DNA of 64,000 nt from NCBI GenBank assembly GCA_936450465.1, contig OW388296.1, forward strand, positions 31,473,638-31,537,637, read 5' to 3'. The notes beneath the pieces are model-generated. The model was not told the DNA's origin. It saw only the letters and a program-made list of their open reading frames with translations, and did not search any database. Every line of letters starts with the position of its first letter. Within the stretch, counting starts at the first letter, position 1. The stretch comes from Gibbula magus. Its lineage: Eukaryota; Mollusca; Gastropoda; Trochida; Trochidae. A program made the position numbers and the translations under genes. Shown here piece by piece: positions 10,968 through 23,830 of the stretch.

Positions 10968-11723
10968 AATTTCAATTCTTTATTTCTGAAGTGTAGGCCA
11001 TCGGCCCATAACTACATATGTTATATATGACAAGACATGATGTGTACAGCAACAGTCATTCAATTAACATGTTTGGTACATGGAATGAAAAATAAAATTT
11101 TCTAAATTATTGAGGATTTTTCAATTCGATGTTGACATGGGATTTTAAATTTGGTTTTATTTGGATTTGTACAAACTGTTTTCCGGCCAATGATTGAGGC
11201 GGAGCTTCCTAAATTGGAACACACAAGAAGGAAACGGTATTCATCCTAAATTATAGCCGTAGTCGCATTATGAACATAATCTATCATTTCTATCTATATT
11301 ATAAAAAAAAAACCCTATCCGTTTCAATTCTTAAATGATGCGAAAAACAAGTAAATTGGGCTAATGCTACTCTAAACTTTTTAACAACAACCGCATTCAA
11401 ATATAATTCCTTAGACAGTGAAGCTTCAAAATAAGAGTAAGATATGGAGTTGGTGCCGTTTTGAAGTGAACTATACGAAATCTGTTCATGAATACATTTT
11501 AGTCGAAGTAGGCAGATAAACAAATTGTTGGTCCCAAACAAAACCAAAGCCCAAACTGTACAATAAATCTCGACACTTCGAAGCCCAATTAACTTTAATA
11601 TTTGCTATACCTTTTAACATCATATAATTACATTTTTTTGGGATCCCGAGTGTCAGATATATTTAATGATTTTAACCAATATTTGACAGCTTTTATATGC
11701 AAAAATATAGAGTAAGTAGAAGG
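10968..11723 (-). mobile_element. LINE 3' fragment in the right arm of A
   Basis: Inverted counterpart of 8644-9424. It keeps LKCIHEQISYSSLQNGTNS, close to LKCIHEQNWYSSLQNGTNS in the left arm, and the same 3' tail. It lies between AATC copies (10964-10967 and 11724-11727), the complement of the GATT flanks in the left arm. The left breakpoint of the tandem duplication, at 11598, falls inside it. Confidence 0.8.
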
Positions 11724-11812
11724 AATCAGAGTGCGCCGATTTAAATTAATATAAACTTTGTTTTGCTCAATTAAATCTATTATAACAAGTCACATAAAGT
11801 ATGTCTATAGAG

Positions 11813-11950
11813 ATTATTACCCGAGGAAGTGTAATATGACTTTTACGAAACGAGTGTGAATTTTTGTATTGCCCGCGCGAGGGCGAGGGTTATACACAAA
11901 TTCGCACGAGTTTCGTAAAAGTCATATGACACACTTTCGAGTGTAATAAT
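11813..11950. mobile_element. Palindromic MITE-like insertion
   Basis: The left half runs 'attattac...cttttacgaaacgagtgtg' and the right half is its near reverse complement, ending 'gtgtaataat'. The turn is GC-rich ('cccgcgcgagggcgaggg'). The matching places in X and Y (near 35775 and 38600) lack it, as well as the sequence up to about 12130, so the whole insertion may be about 320 bp. It recurs at 17702-17839. Confidence 0.65.
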
Positions 11951-12403
11951 TTCTTTATTACCCGTTCTATTCCATGTGATTCGCGTAAAAATAGTTAGCA
12001 GGCGCCCCCTTCTCTTGTGACGGCAAGCAACAGTGACGTCAAGAACAATCGTTTTATGACGCCACAGACGACAAAATACGGGAAGCCGCGGTGAAACAAT
12101 CGTTGCTAGGCAAACGTGATATGTGCACATGTGCTCATGTACAGGTTTAAACACACCATGTCAGCGTTTTGAATTAATCTATTAGAGTTACAGATGTCCG
12201 TTTTAATTAGCATGGATTTCTCAATTATTCACAGTAGGTTGTTTTATAGAGAAATCGCATTATATGTTTATTCAAATTCTTAATAAAAATAAACTTGTAT
12301 TAATTATATTGATATAATAGCGACCTTCAAAATATGAATCCAACTACCAAGTCAAATGATAAGAAATTGAATGAAACCAGTATTCTAATGTTATGTAAAA
12401 GAT

Positions 12404-12512
12404 TTAGGTTGACATTTCCTAATGGGTCTTTCGCTTTATGGGTCTTTCGCTTTATGGGTCTTTCGCTTTATGGGTCTTTCGCTTTATTGCTCTTTCGCTT
12501 TTGTCGTGCTAC
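12404..12512. repeat. Right array of element A, inner part
   Basis: About four copies of the 16-bp unit ATGGGTCTTTCGCTTT, a variant of the array unit on the opposite strand, then 'gctctttcgcttttgtcgtgctac', where element C begins. The array resumes at 25644. Repeated at 18293-18401. Confidence 0.85.
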
Positions 12513-12544
12513 TACCCAGCTAACACACGACGTAATCCTGACGT

Positions 12545-13775
12545 TGTGGGAAGGTCGTGGTTTGGTAACGTAATTTCTTAACGTTGCTACGACGTTTATA
12601 GTACGTAAAACCTAACGTAATTTCCCAACGTTGTGACGACGTTGTAAATTACGTACTTATCACGTCCATAAAACGTAATTATGTAACGTTGAGCCGTACG
12701 TCCTTACAACGTCATAAATACGTACTTCATTCAGAATATAAAATGATAAAATTATCTAATATCTATTCACATTCGTTCTTTAAATACACAAATATATCAG
12801 TATAAACAGTTAGTAAAGACCAAACAGTCGTTAAATGTTGTTTTTCTGGTAATGAGATTTCTTGACGTTGCTACGACGTAGTAATTACGTAAGCCCTAAC
12901 GTAATTTCTTAACGTTGTGACAACGTTGTAGTTAACGTACTTATCACGTCATTAAAACGCAGTAATGTTACGTTGTGCCTTACGTCCTTACAACGTCATA
13001 AACACGTACTTCATTCAGAATACAAAATGATTAAAAATAAGTAAAAAATATCAAACATCTATTCACAGTCGTTCTTTAAATACACACATATATCAGTATA
13101 AACAGTTAGTAAAGACCAAACAGTCGTTAAATGTTGTTTTTCTGGTAATGTGATTTCTGGACGTTGCTACGACGTAGTAATTACGTAAGCCCTAACGTAA
13201 TTTCTAAACGTTGTGACTACGTTGTAATTAACGTACTTATCACGTCACTAAAACGTAATTATGTGACGTTGAGCCGTACGTCCTTACAACGTCATAAACA
13301 CGTACTTCATTCAGAATACAAAATGATAAAAATAAGTAAAAAACATCAAACATCTATTCACAGTCGGTCTTTAAATACACAAATATATCAGTATAAACAG
13401 TTAGTAAAGACCAAACGTTCGTTAAATGTTTTTTTTCTGGTAATTTGATTTCTGGACGTTGCTACGACATAGTAATTACGTTAGCCCTATCGTTTTCTCT
13501 CAACGCTGTGACGACGTTGTAGGCTACTTATCACGTAACTAAAACGTAAAATTAAAACGTTGAGCGGTACGTCCTTACAACGTCACCATAACGTACTTCA
13601 TTCACATTATAGAATATGAAAAGTAAGTAAAACATATCAAATATAAATTCATAGTTTTTCTTTAAACACACACAAATATCAGTATAAACAGTTATTTTTT
13701 TGCCAAATTGTCGGTAAAGCTTTTTTCTGGTAATGTGATTTATCGACGTAGTTATTACGTAAGCCATACAGTGAT
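12545..13775. repeat. ~295-bp tandem repeats at the left end of C
   Basis: Four to five units of about 290-297 bp, marked by 'ttaaatgttg' at 12831 and 13128 and 'ttaaatgtt' near 13422. Each unit holds several ACGT-centred palindromes, such as 'aacgttgtgacaacgtt'. The last unit is decayed. Repeated at 18434-19664. Confidence 0.85.
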
Positions 13776-14699
13776 ATTTTACGTTGTCTTTGTATGAAAA
13801 GTATTTCCAACGAAATTATTGATTCAAATACCATATTTAATAAGTGATTCAATTTAAATCTAAAGTGGCAACGCAAAAGTCAGTTCAAATATTACATACT
13901 TTCGTTGACACTAATGACAAATATCCCTGCTTTAAAGCATATGTCAAAATATACCTTTCGCTTGCTGATACGAGCTGTAGAAGCTGTGTTATAAACGTCA
14001 GTGAGATTATATGTTTTAAGTTAACCTTTTAATTTAATCAAGTCTATAACCAATTTAAAAACATATTCAAAATTGTATATAATTAATAAAAGATGAAAGC
14101 TATGAAAGTAGCCGTGTGTATGTGGTTTACGGTAGGCCCTACTTGAATTATTATTCGCATCTAAAATATTACTACGGAATTATTAAATTAACGGCTTAAA
14201 ATTTCTTTTACATACGTTGCGTTCCGTTCTTTCGTTTAATGTTTTCTGTTAGGGCATATATCCCTATGGTTAATTATGTATTCTTCGTTGTGCCTGATCA
14301 GTTCAAGAAACTAACAAGTGCGACGGTTAATAGGGTGCTGACGATACAAAAAATGGCAAAACTGCAAAAACAGTTATGTCAGTTAGTTAAATATCATAAC
14401 GTAAAATAAAAAAGAATAACGATGATTAGTACATTAACTTCCATGTATCACTTAATGGTCTCTATATCGATATATCACCTTGATTGAAGATACATAATTT
14501 TTACATATTATTTCTATTTCTTAATTCTTCGATTATATAATATATTTGGATTCGTATTTATCTAAAATATTCATTATTTTACAGTTTGTTCAATGTTTCT
14601 GTGTGTTTATACATTTTTAAATACTTGTTCGAAGTCTGAAATGATATTACCTAAATTCATGTCATGGTTGTTTTTTTTTTTTATTATTAATGAAATTAA

Positions 14700-14860
14700 A
14701 TGAATTGTAGGCCTAAAAAGTTCTCAGAACGTTATTCTGCAACATTTTGACAATGTTACATATGACGTCTTGCGGACGTCCCCACAACGTCCCATAAAGT
14801 TAGGTGCATAACGTCCTCACAACGTTGTAAGGACGTTTGACTACATCCTACATTGTTTAC
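14700..14860. repeat. Internal AACGTT-rich cluster of C
   Basis: A short cluster with 'cacaacgttgtaaggacgt' and 'gacgtcttgcggacgtc', like the C termini. It may be a decayed internal copy. Repeated at 20589-20749. The DNA between 13775 and 14700 is plain AT-rich sequence with nothing recognised. Confidence 0.6.
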
Positions 14861-15157
14861 ATCCTGTTATATTTAATCAATCTTTATACTTGATTTAGTA
14901 TATAAATAACCTAATGATTATAAGTGAAATAAATTTTGAACACTTTTTGGCCTCGACTCGTATGATGTTTATTTAATGTCAAAATCCAATCATATATTTT
15001 AAGCAATATTTATTTAGTCACGATTTTGTATAAGCAATATAACTGAATTTTAAAAAATGTTAATACATGTTTTTCAATTTTATTGTGGTACCAAATATTA
15101 CTAAAATGTTTTGCATTCAAAAAGCGGCATACGTTTTCGCGCCAACGAAAATGTCTA

Positions 15158-15183
15158 TGACGTCATATGCCACGATGACGTCA
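15158..15183 (+). promoter_or_regulatory. Two CRE-like TGACGTCA sites
   Basis: Two perfect TGACGTCA palindromes (15158-15165 and 15176-15183), the consensus for CREB/ATF-family factors, lie 18 bp apart in a GC-richer patch of an AT-rich region. A GCCGCCATGT start context follows at 15205. ACGT-centred motifs are common in element C, so the sites may be chance products of its composition. Repeated at 21047-21072. Confidence 0.35.
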
Positions 15184-15204
15184 CTATCGCGTACTTTCGC
15201 CGCC

Positions 15205-15273
15205 ATGTTTGACGTCGACGTGAATATGTTTATGGCGTGTTATCTTCACTGGCGCGCCTCTTCATTACAACAA
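15205..15273 (+). other. Candidate short first exon in element C
   Basis: An ATG in a good context (GCCGCC before it) opens 23 codons beginning MFDVDVNMFMACYLHW and ends at CAA|GTAAGT, a consensus splice donor at 15274. It follows the CRE-like sites. No partner exon was found and the peptide is not recognised. It could be a relic of a lost gene of element C. Repeated at 21094-21162. Confidence 0.25.
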
Positions 15274-15822
15274 GTAAGTAAAGTTATCTATCTACATATA
15301 AACACTATTCAATATTAACATTATACACAGACGACCAAATACTCTGTGATATGTGTCACAAACATCTAGACAAATGATCAACAAAAACGTCTGCAAGACA
15401 GTCCTCGCACATTGCATATATATAATATGCATCACGGCTCTACTGTATTTACGATAAATATGATGAGATGTGCATCTACTCTGTTAGTAGAATATATATG
15501 CTTATTGTGATTACAATGATTGAACAATAGACGAATATTTTAGGCATGCCACTGGACCAGTTTTACTGTCACGCCCGGTTTCAGAAACACAGCCGAACTC
15601 TTTACAGGGTTACGGCATAGCATAACATGCTTGATGACGTGTCTTCCGTCACAAGTGCTGCACGGAGTTCCAAATTGTTCGATCAGCTGTTTGTGAGTTC
15701 ACTGGGTGCAAGCTTTGTTCAGTTCCGTTGTTTATTTTGATTGTTGCAATGCGTCAAAGTAACTGGATTAATGACCCTTCATTTCATATGCTGATAGCTT
15801 CACTGTATTCAACAGTGCCGTT

Positions 15823-16312
15823 CCATAAGTTAACGGACAGTGACGTTTTCCCATAGACTTACATGTTAATTTAGTCAAGGATAAATAGTGTTCATAAAAT
15901 AAGTTCTCGTTGTATCAATCTCCAATTTCACAGCTTTATTTGAAATCATTTCAACTAGAAGTACATAATATAAATTACATTTTCTGACTTCAATTTCACA
16001 TAGATTCATCTGATTCACCTGCATATGTACAATGTACATTAAATAAAAACGTTTCCCCATAGATCGCCATGTTAAGTTTTCATAATTTTGTATATTATAT
16101 GTTGTTGAAATTACTGTAATTCCCTGGATAGAAAACGGAAAATTAAACATAAATTAGTAAAATTACGAGGTTGTAGCCAATATGATTCCCCACAACCTCG
16201 ATAAATGTGAATTTATTCGGACAAAAATTGCATCTTTGAAAATTATTTATCCTGGACTAAATTAACATGCAAGTCTATCACGAAAATCACGTCACCGTCC
16301 GTTAACTTATGG
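15823..16312. mobile_element. MITE with long inverted termini inside C (490 bp)
   Basis: The left end CCATAAGTTAACGGACAGTG and the right end CCGTCCGTTAACTTATGG are inverted and extend inward ('tagacttacatgttaattta' against 'taaattaacatgcaagtcta'). No clear target duplication was found; an adjacent 'cagtgccgtt' at 15813 may belong to the left end. Repeated at 21712-22201. Confidence 0.65.
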
Positions 16313-16776
16313 CATGTATATTTTATTAAATTTCCAAAATGTGTTCATGAACAACGTCACATATCGGGTGAAAATAGTGTACTGTACAGTAACCTAATTG
16401 AGACCAACATAGAATTAAGCAGAATTAACTTGTGCGTACAGGAAATCGACTGTATCTTTAATTCCTTGTCATTCGTATATATTTGAAAATTCAATTGCTT
16501 TCAAGAAATATTTGTAAATGCATATGGATTTTTGCATTTGATCAACAGTGCCGTGTCGGATATATTCGCAACTGGATTTTAAATAGATAAGTTGATTTAA
16601 ATTAAATTTCCTGGAGTCTATTTAACCGGATGAGACGAAAAAATATATTTTTACACTTGTATTTATGCTACACTAAATATATTAACTCTGATAACGGCAA
16701 GGTTCGAACATAACTGGCATGTCACTACTGTATAGACTTTTAGCAATAATAATATTTAGTTTCATACACCAGTCTA

Positions 16777-17234
16777 CAGTACCTGGCCCAAACAGAGTCA
16801 TCAAAGCTGAAATCCCATAGACTTAACCATTAGAAGGATACTTTACATTGAGAATAAGTCCTTTTTATTTTACGTATTGCGCACAGCAAGGAGATCATAT
16901 CTGCTATACAAACTTAATTACCCCGTTGATTATAGTCTTTGAATGACAACTGATAAAGCGACACATGTACAGCTTGTCATACCGCTGCATCATAGACTGC
17001 CATGTTCTGACGTTTTTGTTGAAATAGCGTTAAATTGTCATCCGAATATAAAATGGAAATTATGGTTATGCAACAGAGATGATTTCTCAACTTGTAGATA
17101 GATACCTTTTGTAAACAATTCAGCCAATAATTAACCAATGTATTGTAAATTATTCTCGCAACGGTTAATTGACATGAAAGTATAATATTATATGGGAATT
17201 TCAGTTCTGATGACTCACTTTTGGCCAGGTACTG
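16777..17234. mobile_element. TA-flanked MITE inside C (458 bp)
   Basis: Inverted termini CAGTACCTGGCC and GGCCAGGTACTG, extended by 'gagtcatc' and 'gatgactc', with TA on both sides. A Tc1/mariner-type duplication is the simplest reading. Non-coding. Repeated at 22666-23123. Confidence 0.65.
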
Positions 17235-17268
17235 TACATTCTTGATAACATACACTTATCTATACATA

Positions 17269-17481
17269 CAGCGGGTGGTCATATTATTACCATCCTCGGT
17301 TACCCAGGGTTTTATATATGCTCCGTTACTATAGTGGAGAGTAACGGAGCATATATAAAACCCTTGGTAACCGAGGATAGTGGAGAATAACGGAGCATAT
17401 ATAAAACCCTGGGTAACCGAGGATAGTGGAGAATAACGGAGCATATATAAAACCCTGGGTAACCGAGGATCTATTATTACT
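17269..17481. mobile_element. Truncated hAT-like MITE left end (duplication edge)
   Basis: Left part of the MITE that is otherwise complete at 23158-23822, with its nested hairpin element. It is cut at 17481 by the tandem duplication, so the right half is missing in this copy. Confidence 0.8.
17291..17471. mobile_element. Hairpin element with 9-bp target duplication (181 bp)
   Basis: Starts CATCCTCGGTTACCCAGG and ends CCTGGGTAACCGAGGATC, with TATTATTAC on both sides (17282-17290 and 17472-17480). Inside are one inverted and three direct copies of a ~46-bp block containing 'taacggagcatatataaaac'. A 9-bp duplication suits Mutator-like elements. It interrupts the hAT-like MITE. Repeated at 23180-23360. 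Confidence 0.75.
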
Positions 17482-17486
17482 TTATT

Positions 17487-20400
17487 ATATTTGCTATACC
17501 TTTTAACATCATATAATTACATTTTTTTGGGATCCCGAGTGTCAGATATATTTAATGATTTTAACCAATATTTGACAGCTTTTATATGCAAAAATATAGA
17601 GTAAGTAGAAGGAATCAGAGTGCGCCGATTTAAATTAATATAAACTTTGTTTTGCTCAATTAAATCTATTATAACAAGTCACATAAAGTATGTCTATAGA
17701 GATTATTACCCGAGGAAGTGTAATATGACTTTTACGAAACGAGTGTGAATTTTTGTATTGCCCGCGCGAGGGCGAGGGTTATACACAAATTCGCACGAGT
17801 TTCGTAAAAGTCATATGACACACTTTCGAGTGTAATAATTTCTTTATTACCCGTTCTATTCCATGTGATTCGCGTAAAAATAGTTAGCAGGCGCCCCCTT
17901 CTCTTGTGACGGCAAGCAACAGTGACGTCAAGAACAATCGTTTTATGACGCCACAGACGACAAAATACGGGAAGCCGCGGTGAAACAATCGTTGCTAGGC
18001 AAACGTGATATGTGCACATGTGCTCATGTACAGGTTTAAACACACCATGTCAGCGTTTTGAATTAATCTATTAGAGTTACAGATGTCCGTTTTAATTAGC
18101 ATGGATTTCTCAATTATTCACAGTAGGTTGTTTTATAGAGAAATCGCATTATATGTTTATTCAAATTCTTAATAAAAATAAACTTGTATTAATTATATTG
18201 ATATAATAGCGACCTTCAAAATATGAATCCAACTACCAAGTCAAATGATAAGAAATTGAATGAAACCAGTATTCTAATGTTATGTAAAAGATTTAGGTTG
18301 ACATTTCCTAATGGGTCTTTCGCTTTATGGGTCTTTCGCTTTATGGGTCTTTCGCTTTATGGGTCTTTCGCTTTATTGCTCTTTCGCTTTTGTCGTGCTA
18401 CTACCCAGCTAACACACGACGTAATCCTGACGTTGTGGGAAGGTCGTGGTTTGGTAACGTAATTTCTTAACGTTGCTACGACGTTTATAGTACGTAAAAC
18501 CTAACGTAATTTCCCAACGTTGTGACGACGTTGTAAATTACGTACTTATCACGTCCATAAAACGTAATTATGTAACGTTGAGCCGTACGTCCTTACAACG
18601 TCATAAATACGTACTTCATTCAGAATATAAAATGATAAAATTATCTAATATCTATTCACATTCGTTCTTTAAATACACAAATATATCAGTATAAACAGTT
18701 AGTAAAGACCAAACAGTCGTTAAATGTTGTTTTTCTGGTAATGAGATTTCTTGACGTTGCTACGACGTAGTAATTACGTAAGCCCTAACGTAATTTCTTA
18801 ACGTTGTGACAACGTTGTAGTTAACGTACTTATCACGTCATTAAAACGCAGTAATGTTACGTTGTGCCTTACGTCCTTACAACGTCATAAACACGTACTT
18901 CATTCAGAATACAAAATGATTAAAAATAAGTAAAAAATATCAAACATCTATTCACAGTCGTTCTTTAAATACACACATATATCAGTATAAACAGTTAGTA
19001 AAGACCAAACAGTCGTTAAATGTTGTTTTTCTGGTAATGTGATTTCTGGACGTTGCTACGACGTAGTAATTACGTAAGCCCTAACGTAATTTCTAAACGT
19101 TGTGACTACGTTGTAATTAACGTACTTATCACGTCACTAAAACGTAATTATGTGACGTTGAGCCGTACGTCCTTACAACGTCATAAACACGTACTTCATT
19201 CAGAATACAAAATGATAAAAATAAGTAAAAAACATCAAACATCTATTCACAGTCGGTCTTTAAATACACAAATATATCAGTATAAACAGTTAGTAAAGAC
19301 CAAACGTTCGTTAAATGTTTTTTTTCTGGTAATTTGATTTCTGGACGTTGCTACGACATAGTAATTACGTTAGCCCTATCGTTTTCTCTCAACGCTGTGA
19401 CGACGTTGTAGGCTACTTATCACGTAACTAAAACGTAAAATTAAAACGTTGAGCGGTACGTCCTTACAACGTCACCATAACGTACTTCATTCACATTATA
19501 GAATATGAAAAGTAAGTAAAACATATCAAATATAAATTCATAGTTTTTCTTTAAACACACACAAATATCAGTATAAACAGTTATTTTTTTGCCAAATTGT
19601 CGGTAAAGCTTTTTTCTGGTAATGTGATTTATCGACGTAGTTATTACGTAAGCCATACAGTGATATTTTACGTTGTCTTTGTATGAAAAGTATTTCCAAC
19701 GAAATTATTGATTCAAATACCATATTTAATAAGTGATTCAATTTAAATCTAAAGTGGCAACGCAAAAGTCAGTTCAAATATTACATACTTTCGTTGACAC
19801 TAATGACAAATATCCCTGCTTTAAAGCATATGTCAAAATATACCTTTCGCTTGCTGATACGAGCTGTAGAAGCTGTGTTATAAACGTCAGTGAGATTATA
19901 TGTTTTAAGTTAACCTTTTAATTTAATCAAGTCTATAACCAATTTAAAAACATATTCAAAATTGTATATAATTAATAAAAGATGAAAGCTATGAAAGTAG
20001 CCGTGTGTATGTGGTTTACGGTAGGCCCTACTTGAATTATTATTCGCATCTAAAATATTACTACGGAATTATTAAATTAACGGCTTAAAATTTCTTTTAC
20101 ATACGTTGCGTTCCGTTCTTTCGTTTAATGTTTTCTGTTAGGGCATATATCCCTATGGTTAATTATGTATTCTTCGTTGTGCCTGATCAGTTCAAGAAAC
20201 TAACAAGTGCGACGGTTAATAGGGTGCTGACGATACAAAAAATGGCAAAACTGCAAAAACAGTTATGTCAGTTAGTTAAATATCATAACGTAAAATAAAA
20301 AAGAATAACGATGATTAGTACATTAACTTCCATGTATCACTTAATGGTCTCTATATCGATATATCACCTTGATTGAAGATACATAATTTTTACATATTAT

Positions 20401-23370
20401 TTCTATTTCTTAATTCTTCGATTATATAATATATTTGGATTCGTATTTATCTAAAATATTCATTATTTTACAGTTTGTTCAATGTTTCTGTGTGTTTATA
20501 CATTTTTAAATACTTGTTCGAAGTCTGAAATGATATTACCTAAATTCATGTCATGGTTGTTTTTTTTTTTTATTATTAATGAAATTAAATGAATTGTAGG
20601 CCTAAAAAGTTCTCAGAACGTTATTCTGCAACATTTTGACAATGTTACATATGACGTCTTGCGGACGTCCCCACAACGTCCCATAAAGTTAGGTGCATAA
20701 CGTCCTCACAACGTTGTAAGGACGTTTGACTACATCCTACATTGTTTACATCCTGTTATATTTAATCAATCTTTATACTTGATTTAGTATATAAATAACC
20801 TAATGATTATAAGTGAAATAAATTTTGAACACTTTTTGGCCTCGACTCGTATGATGTTTATTTAATGTCAAAATCCAATCATATATTTTAAGCAATATTT
20901 ATTTAGTCACGATTTTGTATAAGCAATATAACTGAATTTTAAAAAATGTTAATACATGTTTTTCAATTTTATTGTGGTACCAAATATTACTAAAATGTTT
21001 TGCATTCAAAAAGCGGCATACGTTTTCGCGCCAACGAAAATGTCTATGACGTCATATGCCACGATGACGTCACTATCGCGTACTTTCGCCGCCATGTTTG
21101 ACGTCGACGTGAATATGTTTATGGCGTGTTATCTTCACTGGCGCGCCTCTTCATTACAACAAGTAAGTAAAGTTATCTATCTACATATAAACACTATTCA
21201 ATATTAACATTATACACAGACGACCAAATACTCTGTGATATGTGTCACAAACATCTAGACAAATGATCAACAAAAACGTCTGCAAGACAGTCCTCGCACA
21301 TTGCATATATATAATATGCATCACGGCTCTACTGTATTTACGATAAATATGATGAGATGTGCATCTACTCTGTTAGTAGAATATATATGCTTATTGTGAT
21401 TACAATGATTGAACAATAGACGAATATTTTAGGCATGCCACTGGACCAGTTTTACTGTCACGCCCGGTTTCAGAAACACAGCCGAACTCTTTACAGGGTT
21501 ACGGCATAGCATAACATGCTTGATGACGTGTCTTCCGTCACAAGTGCTGCACGGAGTTCCAAATTGTTCGATCAGCTGTTTGTGAGTTCACTGGGTGCAA
21601 GCTTTGTTCAGTTCCGTTGTTTATTTTGATTGTTGCAATGCGTCAAAGTAACTGGATTAATGACCCTTCATTTCATATGCTGATAGCTTCACTGTATTCA
21701 ACAGTGCCGTTCCATAAGTTAACGGACAGTGACGTTTTCCCATAGACTTACATGTTAATTTAGTCAAGGATAAATAGTGTTCATAAAATAAGTTCTCGTT
21801 GTATCAATCTCCAATTTCACAGCTTTATTTGAAATCATTTCAACTAGAAGTACATAATATAAATTACATTTTCTGACTTCAATTTCACATAGATTCATCT
21901 GATTCACCTGCATATGTACAATGTACATTAAATAAAAACGTTTCCCCATAGATCGCCATGTTAAGTTTTCATAATTTTGTATATTATATGTTGTTGAAAT
22001 TACTGTAATTCCCTGGATAGAAAACGGAAAATTAAACATAAATTAGTAAAATTACGAGGTTGTAGCCAATATGATTCCCCACAACCTCGATAAATGTGAA
22101 TTTATTCGGACAAAAATTGCATCTTTGAAAATTATTTATCCTGGACTAAATTAACATGCAAGTCTATCACGAAAATCACGTCACCGTCCGTTAACTTATG
22201 GCATGTATATTTTATTAAATTTCCAAAATGTGTTCATGAACAACGTCACATATCGGGTGAAAATAGTGTACTGTACAGTAACCTAATTGAGACCAACATA
22301 GAATTAAGCAGAATTAACTTGTGCGTACAGGAAATCGACTGTATCTTTAATTCCTTGTCATTCGTATATATTTGAAAATTCAATTGCTTTCAAGAAATAT
22401 TTGTAAATGCATATGGATTTTTGCATTTGATCAACAGTGCCGTGTCGGATATATTCGCAACTGGATTTTAAATAGATAAGTTGATTTAAATTAAATTTCC
22501 TGGAGTCTATTTAACCGGATGAGACGAAAAAATATATTTTTACACTTGTATTTATGCTACACTAAATATATTAACTCTGATAACGGCAAGGTTCGAACAT
22601 AACTGGCATGTCACTACTGTATAGACTTTTAGCAATAATAATATTTAGTTTCATACACCAGTCTACAGTACCTGGCCCAAACAGAGTCATCAAAGCTGAA
22701 ATCCCATAGACTTAACCATTAGAAGGATACTTTACATTGAGAATAAGTCCTTTTTATTTTACGTATTGCGCACAGCAAGGAGATCATATCTGCTATACAA
22801 ACTTAATTACCCCGTTGATTATAGTCTTTGAATGACAACTGATAAAGCGACACATGTACAGCTTGTCATACCGCTGCATCATAGACTGCCATGTTCTGAC
22901 GTTTTTGTTGAAATAGCGTTAAATTGTCATCCGAATATAAAATGGAAATTATGGTTATGCAACAGAGATGATTTCTCAACTTGTAGATAGATACCTTTTG
23001 TAAACAATTCAGCCAATAATTAACCAATGTATTGTAAATTATTCTCGCAACGGTTAATTGACATGAAAGTATAATATTATATGGGAATTTCAGTTCTGAT
23101 GACTCACTTTTGGCCAGGTACTGTACATTCTTGATAACATACACTTATCTATACATACAGCGGGTGGTCATATTATTACCATCCTCGGTTACCCAGGGTT
23201 TTATATATGCTCCGTTACTATAGTGGAGAGTAACGGAGCATATATAAAACCCTTGGTAACCGAGGATAGTGGAGAATAACGGAGCATATATAAAACCCTG
23301 GGTAACCGAGGATAGTGGAGAATAACGGAGCATATATAAAACCCTGGGTAACCGAGGATCTATTATTACT
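17487..23370. repeat. Tandem duplication, copy 2 (5,884 bp)
   Basis: Second copy of 11598-17481. Its left edge starts abruptly inside the LINE fragment, while its right edge runs on into an otherwise complete hAT-like MITE (23158-23822), so this copy keeps the original right boundary. Features given for copy 1 between 11813 and 17471 recur here at +5889. Confidence 0.95.
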
Positions 23371-23822
23371 ACATGTTACTTGTAACGTAATTCCCATAGA
23401 TATAGACGTATTAATTAGCTGTTAAAAAGTATGTTTTCATGGATCTATTGTTTGTCGATTAATTATGAAATCTTCACCAAAAACTAATCTTTAATAAAAA
23501 AAAAAATAATAATAATTTCTGACAATTATTAAGAAACCTACCTCTTCTCAAAACAACACAATACAATACAATACAACATTCCGATTAGATTTAACATGGC
23601 CGACAATGGAACCTTGGAATCACAGGTTGTACAAAGATTTAAAGAAGTGCCATTCGAAAACTAATCAACTGATTAATAAAAGGTAATTATGTACCAATCT
23701 GTCCACAAAATATGATAGCAAAGGGAATTTTATTTAATTCATGAAAATTATTCTTGCAACAGCTTATTAACACGTAAGTCTATGGGAATTACGCCACATG
23801 TACTAAATAATATGACCACCTG
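23158..23822. mobile_element. hAT-like MITE, complete ends (665 bp)
   Basis: Termini CAGCGGGTGGTCATATTATT and AATAATATGACCACCTG, with an 8-bp duplication TATACATA (23150-23157 and 23823-23830). Inverted similarity continues inward ('cgtaattcccatagat' near 23389 and its complement near 23775). CAG/CTG ends with an 8-bp duplication fit hAT. It carries the hairpin element at 23180-23360. Confidence 0.8.
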
Positions 23823-23830
23823 TATACATA

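Larger units (their letters stand above)
11598..17481. repeat. Tandem duplication, copy 1 (5,884 bp)
   Basis: The sequence recurs at 17487-23370 with a constant offset of 5889 bp; I noticed no differences in the stretches compared. The left edge is continuous with the LINE fragment to its left, so this is the original left boundary. The right edge is at 17481, one base beyond the target duplication of a hairpin element. Five bases (17482-17486, 'ttatt') separate the copies. The unit contains part of a LINE fragment, the right inner arm and array start of A, and the left part of element C. Confidence 0.95.
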
